A stretch of DNA of 64,000 nt. Source: a virus. The DNA lies in IMG/VR virus record IMGVR_UViG_3300024239_000014, positions 62,001 through 126,000 of that record. The stretch is one strand, 5' to 3'. Positions 34,056 to 42,029 of this stretch are shown here, in pieces. Below the pieces are notes generated by a model. It saw nothing but the letters and a program-made list of their open reading frames with translations. It was not told the DNA's origin and made no database searches. Positions within the stretch are counted from its first letter, which is position 1. Every line of letters begins with the position of its first letter. Both the position numbers and the translations under genes were made by a program.

Positions 34056-34883
34056 ATGGCCGACGTTACAGTGATCATTCCAGCTTCTCGAGCTTTTACC
34101 TTAGAAGAGTGTTTGGTACACCTTAAGAGAAGCGTCGGGGTAACCTATCGCCTGATTGTAGTGCTGGCAAATCGTGATCCAGCATTGCGTAAACTGGCTC
34201 AGGGCGCCGGGGCTGAGATCATTGAACATTATGCCAAAGGTGACCAGCATAAGGCCAGGGCAATTGCCCTGGCCTCTGTAACCACCGAATTTGTTCATTT
34301 CTTAGATGACGACGATTTCATCTGCCCTGAATTCTTAAGAGACGGTGTTGCACTACTAAGAGATGATTCTACATGTGGCGTTGCGTTCAGTCTGCCATTT
34401 AAATCGGTGGGTGTTAGGAACGTACTCATTGGTCCGCATTTTCAAGCAGGGTTTGTTAATCCAAGCTGCACGATTTATCGCACCAAGATGATCCGTGAAG
34501 TCTTTGCGATGCTACCTGAGCCGGTGCTTTCCTCTTCTGAGGACAAGTTGTACACGCTTGTGTTAGCTTCGATCTTCCGTGCGAAATTCCGGTGTTTCAG
34601 AGCACCTGTAGTCCGCGGTTCCTTCGTAGAGAACCGGAAGGTCTGGGACACCCTAATGTCGAAATCTCTCTACGACTTTTGGTACCGGATCTTGCTACTT
34701 TTACCGGAATATCAAGACGATGCCGTTGCTGATCATTACGTCAGAACGGTATTGGCAGAAACCCGACAATGGTACACCCGATGCGTCACCTACTCTTTAC
34801 CTGTATCAATCGACATTATGAAAATCAGGGGATCGTTTGGTTATCAGCACTTAGAACCTTGGCCCAATCAGCACCAGTGTTGA
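34056..34883 (+). CDS. Glycosyltransferase family 2-like enzyme
   Basis: 275 residues from the ATG at 34056 (GAGG upstream), one base after the preceding stop. An inverting GT-A fold is suggested by VTVIIPASRAFTLEECLVHL (4-23), KARAIALASVTTEFVHFLDD, with the acidic DDDD cluster at 84-87 as donor-metal site, and a later SCTIYRTKMIREV. Its last 34 codons overlap the next gene in another frame. The C-terminal tail from residue ~242 (WYTRCVTYSLPVS) shows no family resemblance, so it may be an overprinted extension. Fits a sugar-addition series with the three GT8-like genes. Confidence 0.75.
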   Translation: MADVTVIIPASRAFTLEECLVHLKRSVGVTYRLIVVLANRDPALRKLAQGAGAEIIEHYAKGDQHKARAIALASVTTEFVHFLDDDDFICPEFLRDGVALLRDDSTCGVAFSLPFKSVGVRNVLIGPHFQAGFVNPSCTIYRTKMIREVFAMLPEPVLSSSEDKLYTLVLASIFRAKFRCFRAPVVRGSFVENRKVWDTLMSKSLYDFWYRILLLLPEYQDDAVADHYVRTVLAETRQWYTRCVTYSLPVSIDIMKIRGSFGYQHLEPWPNQHQC

Positions 34884-35779
34884 AGGATTGTCGGATCATT
34901 CTTTTCCACGCCCACGATGTAAATCTTCAGCGATTTAAAGACGCCTTCCCTGACATCGAGTACCGTCTCGTCAAAAGTCCGATCGAAGGTAAGACCAAGC
35001 TGTTCAGCGCTCCGGTTAGCGAAGGAATGTGCTTGCGCATTGACGCTATGGATCAACTAATCCAAGAAGGAGTTGACAAGGTAGTCTACTCTGATGCCGA
35101 TGCGGTGTGGTTCAAGGATCCTGCCAAATTGTTCGACACACCGGTTGACGCGGTTCATCGTTTTGCAGCGGTACGCGACATGGTGTATCAAAAGCACCCT
35201 GAGTTTAAAGAAGCCTACCCCATTGCATGTCGCGATTGGGGTCACCGACAGGCTATCAGTGACAACTACTTCAACTCAGGTGTGATGGTTGTTTCGCTCA
35301 AGGGGTTATCGGATTACCTAACACTATTGGGTAATGCGTCACTGACAGAATACGTACAGCAGAACCAACACCGGTACCTCTTTCCGGACCAAGATCCGCT
35401 GAACGAACTAGGCCACAATCGCATCGAGCTTCCACGCGAATTCAATGCCTACATTGATCACGTGGTCGGTCATTCGATGACTGCCTGTGAAGTAATGGAA
35501 AACCGTTACAAGATTTCGCAGTCTGCTATCATTCATTGGATCACCATGACCAAACCCTGGTTACATGAACGTGAACCGAGTTTGACTAGCGCTGCCATGC
35601 CCCACGAGAAGTACTGGGAAGCTATGCAACCCGTACTGGAGTTTCTTGATGGGGGTTTTATTAAAGCTGTCTCGATCAAGCTTCGGCAGTATGCCCACCT
35701 CGTGGAGCATGCCAAGCGCGATTTCAAGGAAGTCGGAGGCTACCACCATGACACGTACCGTTGTTTCGTGCGTAAATAA
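34781..35779 (+). CDS. Glycosyltransferase family 8-like enzyme, copy 2
   Basis: 332 residues from the ATG at 34781, chosen because MRHLLFTCINRHYENQG aligns with the starts of the other two copies; an in-frame ATG at 34769 is possible. Ribosome sites are weak for both, consistent with coupling to the gene it overlaps by 103 bases. Landmarks: EGMCLRIDAMDQL, DxD in VVYSDADAVWFKD (D105, D107), DNYFNSGVMVVSLKG, FPDQDPLNELG, HWITMTKPW. It also carries a long C-terminal helix (KLRQYAHLVEHAKRDF). Same presumed chemistry as copy 1 with a different donor or acceptor. Confidence 0.78.
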   Translation: MRHLLFTCINRHYENQGIVWLSALRTLAQSAPVLKDCRIILFHAHDVNLQRFKDAFPDIEYRLVKSPIEGKTKLFSAPVSEGMCLRIDAMDQLIQEGVDKVVYSDADAVWFKDPAKLFDTPVDAVHRFAAVRDMVYQKHPEFKEAYPIACRDWGHRQAISDNYFNSGVMVVSLKGLSDYLTLLGNASLTEYVQQNQHRYLFPDQDPLNELGHNRIELPREFNAYIDHVVGHSMTACEVMENRYKISQSAIIHWITMTKPWLHEREPSLTSAAMPHEKYWEAMQPVLEFLDGGFIKAVSIKLRQYAHLVEHAKRDFKEVGGYHHDTYRCFVRK

Positions 35780-36653
35780 GGCGTACAGTGATCCATTAAA
35801 AGTCTGGCTCAGTGTAATGGCTGAGCAACCCTCGCACCCTCACGTGATCCTGTATCACGCCAGCGACATTGATCCCAATGATTTCCCCACCTCAGTGGAG
35901 GTCACGTGGCGGTTGCTGGATGTGCCTACTCAGAAGTCCACCAGACCTCATCGCCGTCAAGGTATCCTGATGCGGTTTCTGGCGTTCGATGATCTCCATG
36001 CGCGCAAGATGACCCACATCGTGTACATGGATCTCGATGCGTTACCTTTTGGTAACCTGTCACCACTTCTGAATGTGCCGGTGCGTGCATCCTCACCCAT
36101 TGCCGCTGTACCTGATTTGGTGTTCCTGGGGTCTAAGCAGTACGACGCGTACTACGACCGGAGTCGTCCTGAAATCGTACATCGTTTGAACTTCAATCCG
36201 CGGTATTTCAATGCTGGGGTGATGGCGATTTATTTGCCAGGACTCTATGCGCGGTTAAACGGCAAGACGTTGTACGAGTATTGGGAAGAAAACAAACACC
36301 GGTACTTGTTTCATGGTCAGGACCCATTGAATGAACTGGTACCTGATTATACGCCTTTACCGGCGACCTTTAACGCCTTTGCCGATCTGTACATTGCACC
36401 GAAGATGACTGAACATCAACGTGAGTTGCACACCTCGGTGATTAGCAATGCCGCTATCGTGCATTGGCTATCCAATACAAAGCCGTGGGAGGCGCTTAGC
36501 AACATTCCAGTTGCTTGGGCTATGATGCCTCACCAGTTGTACTGGGATGCAGCACAACGCGTTTTAGACCGCTTAAGCGAGGGGTTTGTAACGGCACTTA
36601 CTGAAAACCTCCGACGATACGAGGAACTGACGCATGACGAAGCCGTTGTGTAG
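35748..36653 (+). CDS. Glycosyltransferase family 8-like enzyme, copy 3
   Basis: 301 residues from the ATG at 35748 with CGGAGG upstream; it overlaps copy 2 by 32 bases. Landmarks: TVVSCVNKAYSDPLKVW, GILMRFLAFDDL, DxD in VYMDLDALPFGN (D95, D97), NPRYFNAGVMAIYLPG, HGQDPLNELVP, HWLSNTKPW. The metal-binding acids are intact, so it is probably active. The acceptor side (middle loop) differs most among the three copies, as expected for sequential sugar additions. It overlaps the radical SAM gene by 20 bases. Confidence 0.78.
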   Translation: MTRTVVSCVNKAYSDPLKVWLSVMAEQPSHPHVILYHASDIDPNDFPTSVEVTWRLLDVPTQKSTRPHRRQGILMRFLAFDDLHARKMTHIVYMDLDALPFGNLSPLLNVPVRASSPIAAVPDLVFLGSKQYDAYYDRSRPEIVHRLNFNPRYFNAGVMAIYLPGLYARLNGKTLYEYWEENKHRYLFHGQDPLNELVPDYTPLPATFNAFADLYIAPKMTEHQRELHTSVISNAAIVHWLSNTKPWEALSNIPVAWAMMPHQLYWDAAQRVLDRLSEGFVTALTENLRRYEELTHDEAVV

Positions 36654-37677
36654 GGCACCGTTCACGACCTTTAACCACAAACCCGAAGGGTATCGGCCGT
36701 GTTGTCAACGTCAGAACCCGGCAGTAGTGCACACCGATGGTAACTGGTGGAATTCTGAATACCTGCGTGAATTCAGGAAATCCATGTTTTCCTACGACAC
36801 CCTATCAGACGTGTGTAAGCGGTGTTACGACCGCAAAACTGCCGATGATCCGGGATACAGTTTACCATTCGATCTCAAGGACTATAACCCCAAGACGGGC
36901 GAAGTATACGCACCGCCGAAACAAGTGCTGGTTTTTACAGGCACAAAGTGTGATCTGGCTTGCGATATGTGTGATTCGACTTTTTCGGATACGCATGCGA
37001 AGGTTTATCCTGACCGCATCATCGATATCGATGTGGTTACAGAAGACTCAGCCAGGCACATCATCGGCCGGTACAACCCAGAACAGGTGGTGATCTACGG
37101 TGGCGAACCTTTTGTTAGCCGTGAACTGTACCCGTTGGTACAGCTTGCTTTAATGAAACGGTCATCCATCACGTTCTTGACGAACGGTAACCGCGATCTG
37201 GCTAAACACCCGGTGTTTAAAGAGCTCGTACTGCCGAACGCTACTCGTTTCTCATTTATCTTTTCGATAGATGGGACTGCCGATGTCAACGAACAGATCC
37301 GCAAAGGAGTACGCACTGAACAGATCCTCAGCAATGTTGAATTGTGCAGAAGTGAAAAGATTTGGCACGAACTCCATTTTACGTGTTCGAAGCTTAATGC
37401 GCATAACCTGACTGCTTTCGTCCGTTGGGTTTTATCGCTCGAGTGTTACATGGTCCCGTTCTTTTCGCTCTCAGTAGGGATTGTCGATTTTCCGGATGAT
37501 TATCGTGCAAGTACCTTGCCGATGGGCGAACGGTTATCAATCTCCCGCGACCTTTGTGCGTTAAAGGAAGAAATCAACTCGGCAGTAGACGCTGGAACCA
37601 TGGTGTTTACACCCAAACAGTTTTCTGACTTGATGACGGGACTGGATGGCACACTTGCTTCGTTGGATTTAGAATAG
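36634..37677 (+). CDS. Radical SAM enzyme with extra N-terminal Cys cluster
   Basis: 347 residues, GAGGAA site, last gene of the modification block. Core motif CDLACDMC (C106, C110, C113) matches CxxxCxxC, which binds the 4Fe-4S cluster that cleaves S-adenosylmethionine. VVIYGGEPF (~163-171) is the GGE SAM-binding motif, and FSFIFSIDGT (~207) fits a later barrel strand. The first 65 residues hold CRAPFTTF, YRPCCQR and CKRC (C6, C23, C24, C61, C64), a SPASM/twitch-like set that may hold an auxiliary cluster but is unusually N-terminal. Such enzymes modify peptides, sugars or nucleotides. Coupled to four glycosyltransferase genes, it may modify the sugar or the acceptor residue. Confidence 0.85.
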   Translation: MTKPLCRAPFTTFNHKPEGYRPCCQRQNPAVVHTDGNWWNSEYLREFRKSMFSYDTLSDVCKRCYDRKTADDPGYSLPFDLKDYNPKTGEVYAPPKQVLVFTGTKCDLACDMCDSTFSDTHAKVYPDRIIDIDVVTEDSARHIIGRYNPEQVVIYGGEPFVSRELYPLVQLALMKRSSITFLTNGNRDLAKHPVFKELVLPNATRFSFIFSIDGTADVNEQIRKGVRTEQILSNVELCRSEKIWHELHFTCSKLNAHNLTAFVRWVLSLECYMVPFFSLSVGIVDFPDDYRASTLPMGERLSISRDLCALKEEINSAVDAGTMVFTPKQFSDLMTGLDGTLASLDLE

Positions 37678-37686
37678 GGACATAAG

Positions 37687-37710
37687 CGGGAGGGCCTTTT
37701 GGCCCTCCCG
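37687..37710. terminator. Bidirectional terminator hairpin
   Basis: CGGGAGGGCC/GGCCCTCCCG, 10-bp stem with TTTT loop, between convergent genes. CATA on the left pairs with TATG on the right, extending the stem. No clear U tract. Confidence 0.75.
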
Positions 37711-37719
37711 TATGCCGCA

Positions 37720-37875
37720 TTACGCGTTCTCAGTTAACACCACTTTGGCCAATGAAACCCCAACGCACATGCAAGCGCTATACGGTGTTTCCAGGTCATC
37801 TGCTTTACAGTCGTTGAGTAACGAACGGTATTGCCGATCAATCTGCCGGCGGAGCCACTGCTGTAGTGTTTTCAT
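37720..37875 (-). CDS. Small basic protein, unknown
   Basis: 51 residues from the ATG at 37875, overlapping the end of the upstream gene by 38 bases. A GGGATGACATCA context gives a weak ribosome site; an in-frame ATG at 37884 is an alternative. The first half is basic and amphipathic (KTLQQWLRRQIDRQYRSLL), the second Cys-containing (YSACMCVGVSLAKV). It fills the space up to the terminator, as expected for a last-in-operon gene, but the coding call is not certain. Confidence 0.5.
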   Translation of the reverse strand: MKTLQQWLRRQIDRQYRSLLNDCKADDLETPYSACMCVGVSLAKVVLTENA

Positions 37876-38530
37876 TGATGTCATCCCACGTAAGGTTAAT
37901 CTTCTCGTTGAATAACTCGTCAATGAGTGCTTGATCCTCAGCAGTACGTTTCCCGTACGGCTCAGTGATCGCCCGTTTCACCTGAAGCGGGAAAGCCGGT
38001 AACGTATCCAGCAGTGCAGGGACTTCCAAATCGGCCTTTACCCATGGACAGAACTGACCGTTCTTATCCTTGAAGAGATCGATCTCCCAACACAACGCTC
38101 CGTTGAACTTCGCATCGGGTTCCTTAAAAGTCCCCTCGGTGCCTGGAATAGGGAAGATGCAGCGGAGTTTCTGCCAGCCATTATCGGCAATTCGACGGAA
38201 GTGATCAAAGAGATCTTCGTTGACCTCCACAGTCACTTCAGGACGTCCTACAACGCCCTTGAGATTGAGTTTGCTGGTCAGCCAGTACGACGGTACACCT
38301 TCAACTGGTGTATTGTCTCTAAGGCCGCTTTCCGTGGCTTTGCGCACACGCACAGTTCCGGCCGGTTTACGAAGATGCCACTGTTCTTGCTCGATGAATT
38401 TGGCAGCACCTTTGACTGCCGCAATGTCTTCGAGTTCGTAGAAGTGGATGTATTCGATTTCATGTACCGTACCGGCACTATCGGATTCCTGCGACAGCGT
38501 CGCTAAGAGTGAGGTAATTGCACCTGTCAT
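37838..38530 (-). CDS. CYTH / triphosphate tunnel-like protein
   Basis: 230 residues. The pattern fits the CYTH (triphosphate tunnel metalloenzyme) fold: paired acidics at the N-terminus in HEIEYIHFYELED (E24, E26), RVRK at 61-64, LTSKLNLKG (84-92), VTVEVNEDL, QKLRCIFPIP (120-129), WEIDLFKDK (148-156) and WVKADLEVP (163-171). In the family these line an 8-stranded tunnel that binds metal and a triphosphate (thiamine-, inorganic or RNA triphosphatases, adenylate cyclases). What it acts on here is unknown, and the motif match was made by eye. ATG at 38530 within a TATCACC-rich leader; the ribosome site is weak. Confidence 0.55.
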   Translation of the reverse strand: MTGAITSLLATLSQESDSAGTVHEIEYIHFYELEDIAAVKGAAKFIEQEQWHLRKPAGTVRVRKATESGLRDNTPVEGVPSYWLTSKLNLKGVVGRPEVTVEVNEDLFDHFRRIADNGWQKLRCIFPIPGTEGTFKEPDAKFNGALCWEIDLFKDKNGQFCPWVKADLEVPALLDTLPAFPLQVKRAITEPYGKRTAEDQALIDELFNEKINLTWDDINENTTAVAPPAD

Positions 38531-38594
38531 GGTATCACCTATAACACAAAACGGTTAGTCATACACAACATTAGAAGATTTGCGGCAAAAAAAA

Positions 38595-38617
38595 ACAGAG
38601 GGTGGCAGTCCCTCTGT
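38595..38617 (-). terminator. Rho-independent terminator
   Basis: ACAGAGGG/CCCTCTGT with a 7-base loop. The A9 tract to its left gives a minus-strand U tract, so it ends the transcript of the gene at 38624. TTTTCG on the right also allows plus-strand stopping. Confidence 0.85.
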
Positions 38618-38623
38618 TTTCGT

Positions 38624-39511
38624 TTATGGTGTTGTGATTGCAACTTCGACCGTGTTGGCTAAAGTCTTGAATGCTTGTTCCAATACGCTTTGGATAGCAC
38701 GAATTGACTGTTCATCAACACCGCGACACCAAACCGGTAACTGGTACGTCCAACCAGCCAGTCGAATCTCAAAGACCACTGACGGGTCTCCGACTTCTTC
38801 CACTGTGGATGTCCGCATTTCCACCAAGGTCTTGAGGCTGTACACCCGTAAAGCATTGGCAACACTTTTAATGACATTTTCCGACATCAGTAAATGTTGA
38901 AATGCGTTGACCGACGCGAACTGGCGTTCCCGATTACTGTACTCGGGATTCGTTACAGTCATCTCAGCACCACCAGACCGATAATCCAACTGAATGGGAA
39001 CGTCAAAGATACGGGTCAAGTAGCCACTGAGGTTAGCCAAATAGGGCCCACGATGGGAACTTTTCATTGGCGGATCGTACCAGACTGGCATGGTGAGGAA
39101 TTCGCTCTGGTGGCACCAAAGGGAAATCTTCTTCCAATCTTGCTTGGGTGTAGCACTGACTCGACCTGATAAATATTCCAACACCTGGGTGACGCGTTGC
39201 TGATCCACCACTGCCAATGAATCACACAAGAAGTTATAGCCGAGTATTTTCACAACCACGGTATCGGCACCGAGGTCGAGGAGTTCCCAGCCATAACTCA
39301 CTGCGTTGGCAATTCCAGCTGCCCGCCCGACATCAGTCAGTGCGAGTCTATCACCCTTACCGAACGTTACGACCACTTCACGAACGGGATCGTAAATTTC
39401 GTAAACAACCGTGGTGCGTGTGATATCGGCCAGGTTCTTAAAGGTGGCTTCATCCGTGATGATGCCGTTACTCGGAGAATCCATCCGCCGCTTGAGGTAC
39501 TGTTCGTACAT
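38624..39511 (-). CDS. Unknown conserved-type phage protein
   Basis: 295 residues from the ATG at 39511 (a GTG one codon earlier is possible; AAGGAAAG upstream). The chain is alpha/beta with YEIYDPVREVVVTFGKGD and VVVKILGYNFLCD in the first half, and a Cys/Trp-containing LWCHQSEFLTMPVWYD. It has no membrane segment. The gene follows the CYTH-like gene's promoter side in a minus-strand series of unknown genes; function not recognised. Confidence 0.5.
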   Translation of the reverse strand: MYEQYLKRRMDSPSNGIITDEATFKNLADITRTTVVYEIYDPVREVVVTFGKGDRLALTDVGRAAGIANAVSYGWELLDLGADTVVVKILGYNFLCDSLAVVDQQRVTQVLEYLSGRVSATPKQDWKKISLWCHQSEFLTMPVWYDPPMKSSHRGPYLANLSGYLTRIFDVPIQLDYRSGGAEMTVTNPEYSNRERQFASVNAFQHLLMSENVIKSVANALRVYSLKTLVEMRTSTVEEVGDPSVVFEIRLAGWTYQLPVWCRGVDEQSIRAIQSVLEQAFKTLANTVEVAITTP

Positions 39512-39600
39512 CACTCGCTTTCCTTATTCCAGCAGTCATTGAGTTGTCTGCTCATAGGTTAAAACGAACGGACAAAAAGAAAGGAAAGATGGTAAAAGTA

Positions 39601-39624
39601 GGTAGGAGAGAAGTCTCTCCTACC
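39601..39624 (-). terminator. Rho-independent terminator
   Basis: GGTAGGAGAGA/TCTCTCCTACC stem closing over AG (so the real loop is larger), with the minus-strand continuation TACTTTTACC. It ends the 39636 gene's unit. Confidence 0.75.
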
Positions 39625-39635
39625 CAGGGTGGTAG

Positions 39636-40016
39636 TTACTCGCCTTCGGTTTCGTCTTCCGCTGCTTCGAGCAGTTCCTCGTCGGTATACTCGAAGAAGT
39701 CGTACTCGGACGGTACCTGTTCAAATACCACCTTGATGACGCTCGAGTCAAACGAGTAGCGCCGGTCTTGTTCGATATCAAGGTCATCCACTACCTGGAA
39801 AGCCTTGTCGATCAGGGCGTCAGCGATCTTCTTGCAGCGCTCACTGTAGGCCGAACCGGACACCGACTTGACAGTGAGGTCTTCCAGAGCAACTGCCAGA
39901 TCGCCGTAGGTCGGCAATTGCACTTGGAGTTCTTGATGTTCCATCGCACCGTCCTCGCTGAGCAGCAGTACGATCTCAGGAGCCTTAAGCGTTACAGACA
40001 AACGAAATGTAGCCAT
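39636..40016 (-). CDS. Unknown acidic protein
   Basis: 126 residues, AAGGAAG upstream. Beta-rich first half (RLSVTLKAPEIVLLLSEDG), then helices, ending in a strongly acidic tail (EELLEAAEDETEGE). The acidic C-terminus resembles those of phage DNA-mimic or single-stranded-DNA-binding-type proteins, but nothing else supports such a role. It lies 30 bases from the next gene and shares its unit. Confidence 0.5.
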   Translation of the reverse strand: MATFRLSVTLKAPEIVLLLSEDGAMEHQELQVQLPTYGDLAVALEDLTVKSVSGSAYSERCKKIADALIDKAFQVVDDLDIEQDRRYSFDSSVIKVVFEQVPSEYDFFEYTDEELLEAAEDETEGE

Positions 40017-40046
40017 GGTCTTCTTCCTTCTTTTAACAACGGTTTA

Positions 40047-40382
40047 TTAACGTTCGAGGTAATCGGCTTCGATGGTCAGGAAACAATGTGTTCCGTACCA
40101 ACTGTGGATTTCACCCACAGGTTTTCCGTGTCGCCATTCTGCCAGCGCACTACGCAAAGCAGACTCTTGGTTACCAATCTCGCGCAACGTTTTCGTTTGC
40201 GCATTATCGGCCAGATTGGGACTGTCGACCACTGTTTTGGTCAGTAGTTCAATCACCTGTTTGGTTAGTGTTGGCATTGTTTGCCCTTGGATCGGAATCT
40301 TAATCCGTTCGGCGGCAAAGGTGAACGGACCTTCGGTACCATGCCTCACACCGAGGTCGACAACAAACACTAACTCTCTCAT
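40047..40382 (-). CDS. Unknown small protein
   Basis: 111 residues from the ATG at 40382, preceded by TTAGGAGGC, a near-perfect ribosome site. Beta strand start (RELVFVVDLGVRHG), helical middle (TLTKQVIELLTKTVVDS). It starts 8 bases after the stop of the preceding gene (40391) and belongs to the same minus-strand unit. Confidence 0.5.
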   Translation of the reverse strand: MRELVFVVDLGVRHGTEGPFTFAAERIKIPIQGQTMPTLTKQVIELLTKTVVDSPNLADNAQTKTLREIGNQESALRSALAEWRHGKPVGEIHSWYGTHCFLTIEADYLER

Positions 40383-40390
40383 GTCGCCTC

Positions 40391-40798
40391 CTAAGGCAAA
40401 ATAGTGTAAGCCACTCGCTGGAATCGGGAGTGGTGTTCTGGTGCGTTACCTACGCCAAACAATGCGTTGTGTGACGTATAGGCCGCTTGCCAGGTGCCTT
40501 CCGGCTCCAGTTGCAGGAAAATTCCCTGCTTAACACTCATCCGCCGCGGATTAAACCACTGGCGGTTGTAGATGGTGTTAAACACCGGCTTGTATATTTC
40601 CAAGCATGTTCGCCCCTGCCGCTCGGCGAACTCAACACGTAGGTGGAAGACACCATCTCCAGCCAACCCACGTAACCGTTGGTTGACGAGTTTGGCCACT
40701 GCCTCGCAGACCTCGATGGTCAATGCGAGGCGTTCTGTTTGATCGGCTGCATGGTCGTCCTCCAGCGCGATCAGTCTTTTGTACTTCTCGTACAGCAT
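40391..40798 (-). CDS. Unknown small protein
   Basis: 135 residues from the ATG at 40798 (AGAGGCC upstream); a longer frame from 40846 would run through the terminator at 40823 and is rejected. Helical N-terminus (YEKYKRLIALEDDHAADQ), then a beta-like C-terminal half rich in aromatic residues (FNTIYNRQWFNPRRMSVK). No motif recognised. Confidence 0.5.
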   Translation of the reverse strand: MLYEKYKRLIALEDDHAADQTERLALTIEVCEAVAKLVNQRLRGLAGDGVFHLRVEFAERQGRTCLEIYKPVFNTIYNRQWFNPRRMSVKQGIFLQLEPEGTWQAAYTSHNALFGVGNAPEHHSRFQRVAYTILP

Positions 40799-40822
40799 AG
40801 AGGGCCTCTTAGCCGCATAAGC

Positions 40823-40844
40823 GGGCGACCCAAACAGGTCGCCC
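40823..40844 (-). terminator. Terminator-like hairpin
   Basis: GGGCGACC/GGTCGCCC with loop CAAACA, placed after the stop at 40855 of the upstream gene. The minus-strand side continues CGCTTATGCGG, not a U tract. Confidence 0.6.
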
Positions 40845-40854
40845 AAATAGGTTG

Positions 40855-41427
40855 TTACAGTCGCCAGGTCTTGATGTTGACCTCTGGCGGTTCTTTCTTT
40901 TCAATCTCAGTGGCCCTGACTTCGGCCGTGAGCTTGAAGGTGATGTCGCGTTTACCGTCCACGTGCAGCCAATCGCGAGAAGCCAACAGGCGATCTTTGT
41001 ACGTCTCGATGAAGCGTTCACGGTCGTAACCGTCGTCTTTGGCGGTATACGTGAACACGTCCTTGCGGAACGTATTGCAATCCCGCAGCATGATGGCGAG
41101 TTCCTGCTTCAACTCGTTCATAGCGAGACTGGCTGACTGACCACAGGTCTTGGTGCACAGTCGTTGCAGAGCCGCCTGCACCGAGGTCTGCATATCCAGC
41201 AATAGGAACAGCTTCTCGGTAAAGACGGCTTGCGGGTCCTTGATTTCGTCGTTCCAGCAGATGACGAAACGGCCGATGCTTTGCTCATCGAGCACCTTAC
41301 CACCTTTGTCCACCATCGACAGTTTCACAGACAGTGCCGTATTAGGCGTCTGTGCAGCGAAACGGGGACCAAAGTTCTTACCTGCACCCAAACCGGTATT
41401 GGTTTCGACCATCACCACATACGACAT
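40855..41427 (-). CDS. Unknown protein
   Basis: 190 residues from the ATG at 41427 (AAGGAAC site); an in-frame start at 41505 sits inside the dcd coding region and lacks a site. N-terminal beta hairpin (YVVMVETNTGLGAGKNF), a helical middle (LKQELAIMLRDCNTFRKD) and a charged C-terminal domain ending VNIKTWRL. It follows dcd by 10 bases in the same unit, but has no nucleotide-metabolism motif. Confidence 0.5.
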   Translation of the reverse strand: MSYVVMVETNTGLGAGKNFGPRFAAQTPNTALSVKLSMVDKGGKVLDEQSIGRFVICWNDEIKDPQAVFTEKLFLLLDMQTSVQAALQRLCTKTCGQSASLAMNELKQELAIMLRDCNTFRKDVFTYTAKDDGYDRERFIETYKDRLLASRDWLHVDGKRDITFKLTAEVRATEIEKKEPPEVNIKTWRL

Positions 41428-41437
41428 AACTGTTCCT

Positions 41438-42019
41438 TTATTCCTTGTTGAGACGAGAAGCGATAGCGCTGTTCTGACCGCGATACTTCGCGTCAGCACG
41501 TGCACTATAGGGTTTATCAGCAGGTGACGACATCATCTCAAAGGACAATGCCCCGATTTTCATGCCAGGTTGCAATGCCAGCGGTAGCTTACCGGCATTG
41601 ACAAATTCAAGGACGATACGACCACTCCAACCCGGATCGATCCGGTGGGCCGTGACGTGTACCATGAGGCCCAAGCGTGCCAGAGAGGAACGACCGTCCA
41701 ACCAACCAACCAGGTCATCAGGGATCGTTACCGATTCATCAGTGACACCCAGAGCCAGTTGACCAGGATGTAGGTAGAAGTACTCAGACCCAGTGATGAA
41801 GATTTCATCTGACATCACATGGGAAATGGTCGAGGCAATTTCACGGCTGTCGCAGGAACAGTCGATATAAGGTGCTGTGTGGTCACGGAACACCCGGAAG
41901 AAGTTCCCCAACCGCAGATCTACCGTGCAACCACTAATGGCATCGGACTTCGGTTGAGGGTCGATAACAATCTTGCCGCTATCGAGATGTTCGATGATGT
42001 GTTTATCTGAAAGACGCAT
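41438..42019 (-). CDS. dcd: dCTP deaminase
   Basis: 193 residues, the same length as the E. coli enzyme, from the ATG at 42019 (GAGGAC 8 bases upstream). The conserved centre is present: [10 protein letters not shown] with R110, S111 and R115, then [18 protein letters not shown] with catalytic E138 at the same number as in E. coli, and the trimer-forming [11 protein letters not shown]. The reaction is dCTP + H2O to dUTP + NH3, feeding the dUTPase encoded two genes upstream and so dTMP supply. It acts in the cytoplasm as a homotrimer. Confidence 0.93.
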   Translation of the reverse strand: MRLSDKHIIEHLDSGKIVIDPQPKSDAISGCTVDLRLGNFFRVFRDHTAPYIDCSCDSREIASTISHVMSDEIFITGSEYFYLHPGQLALGVTDESVTIPDDLVGWLDGRSSLARLGLMVHVTAHRIDPGWSGRIVLEFVNAGKLPLALQPGMKIGALSFEMMSSPADKPYSARADAKYRGQNSAIASRLNKE

Positions 42020-42029
42020 GGGGTTGTCC

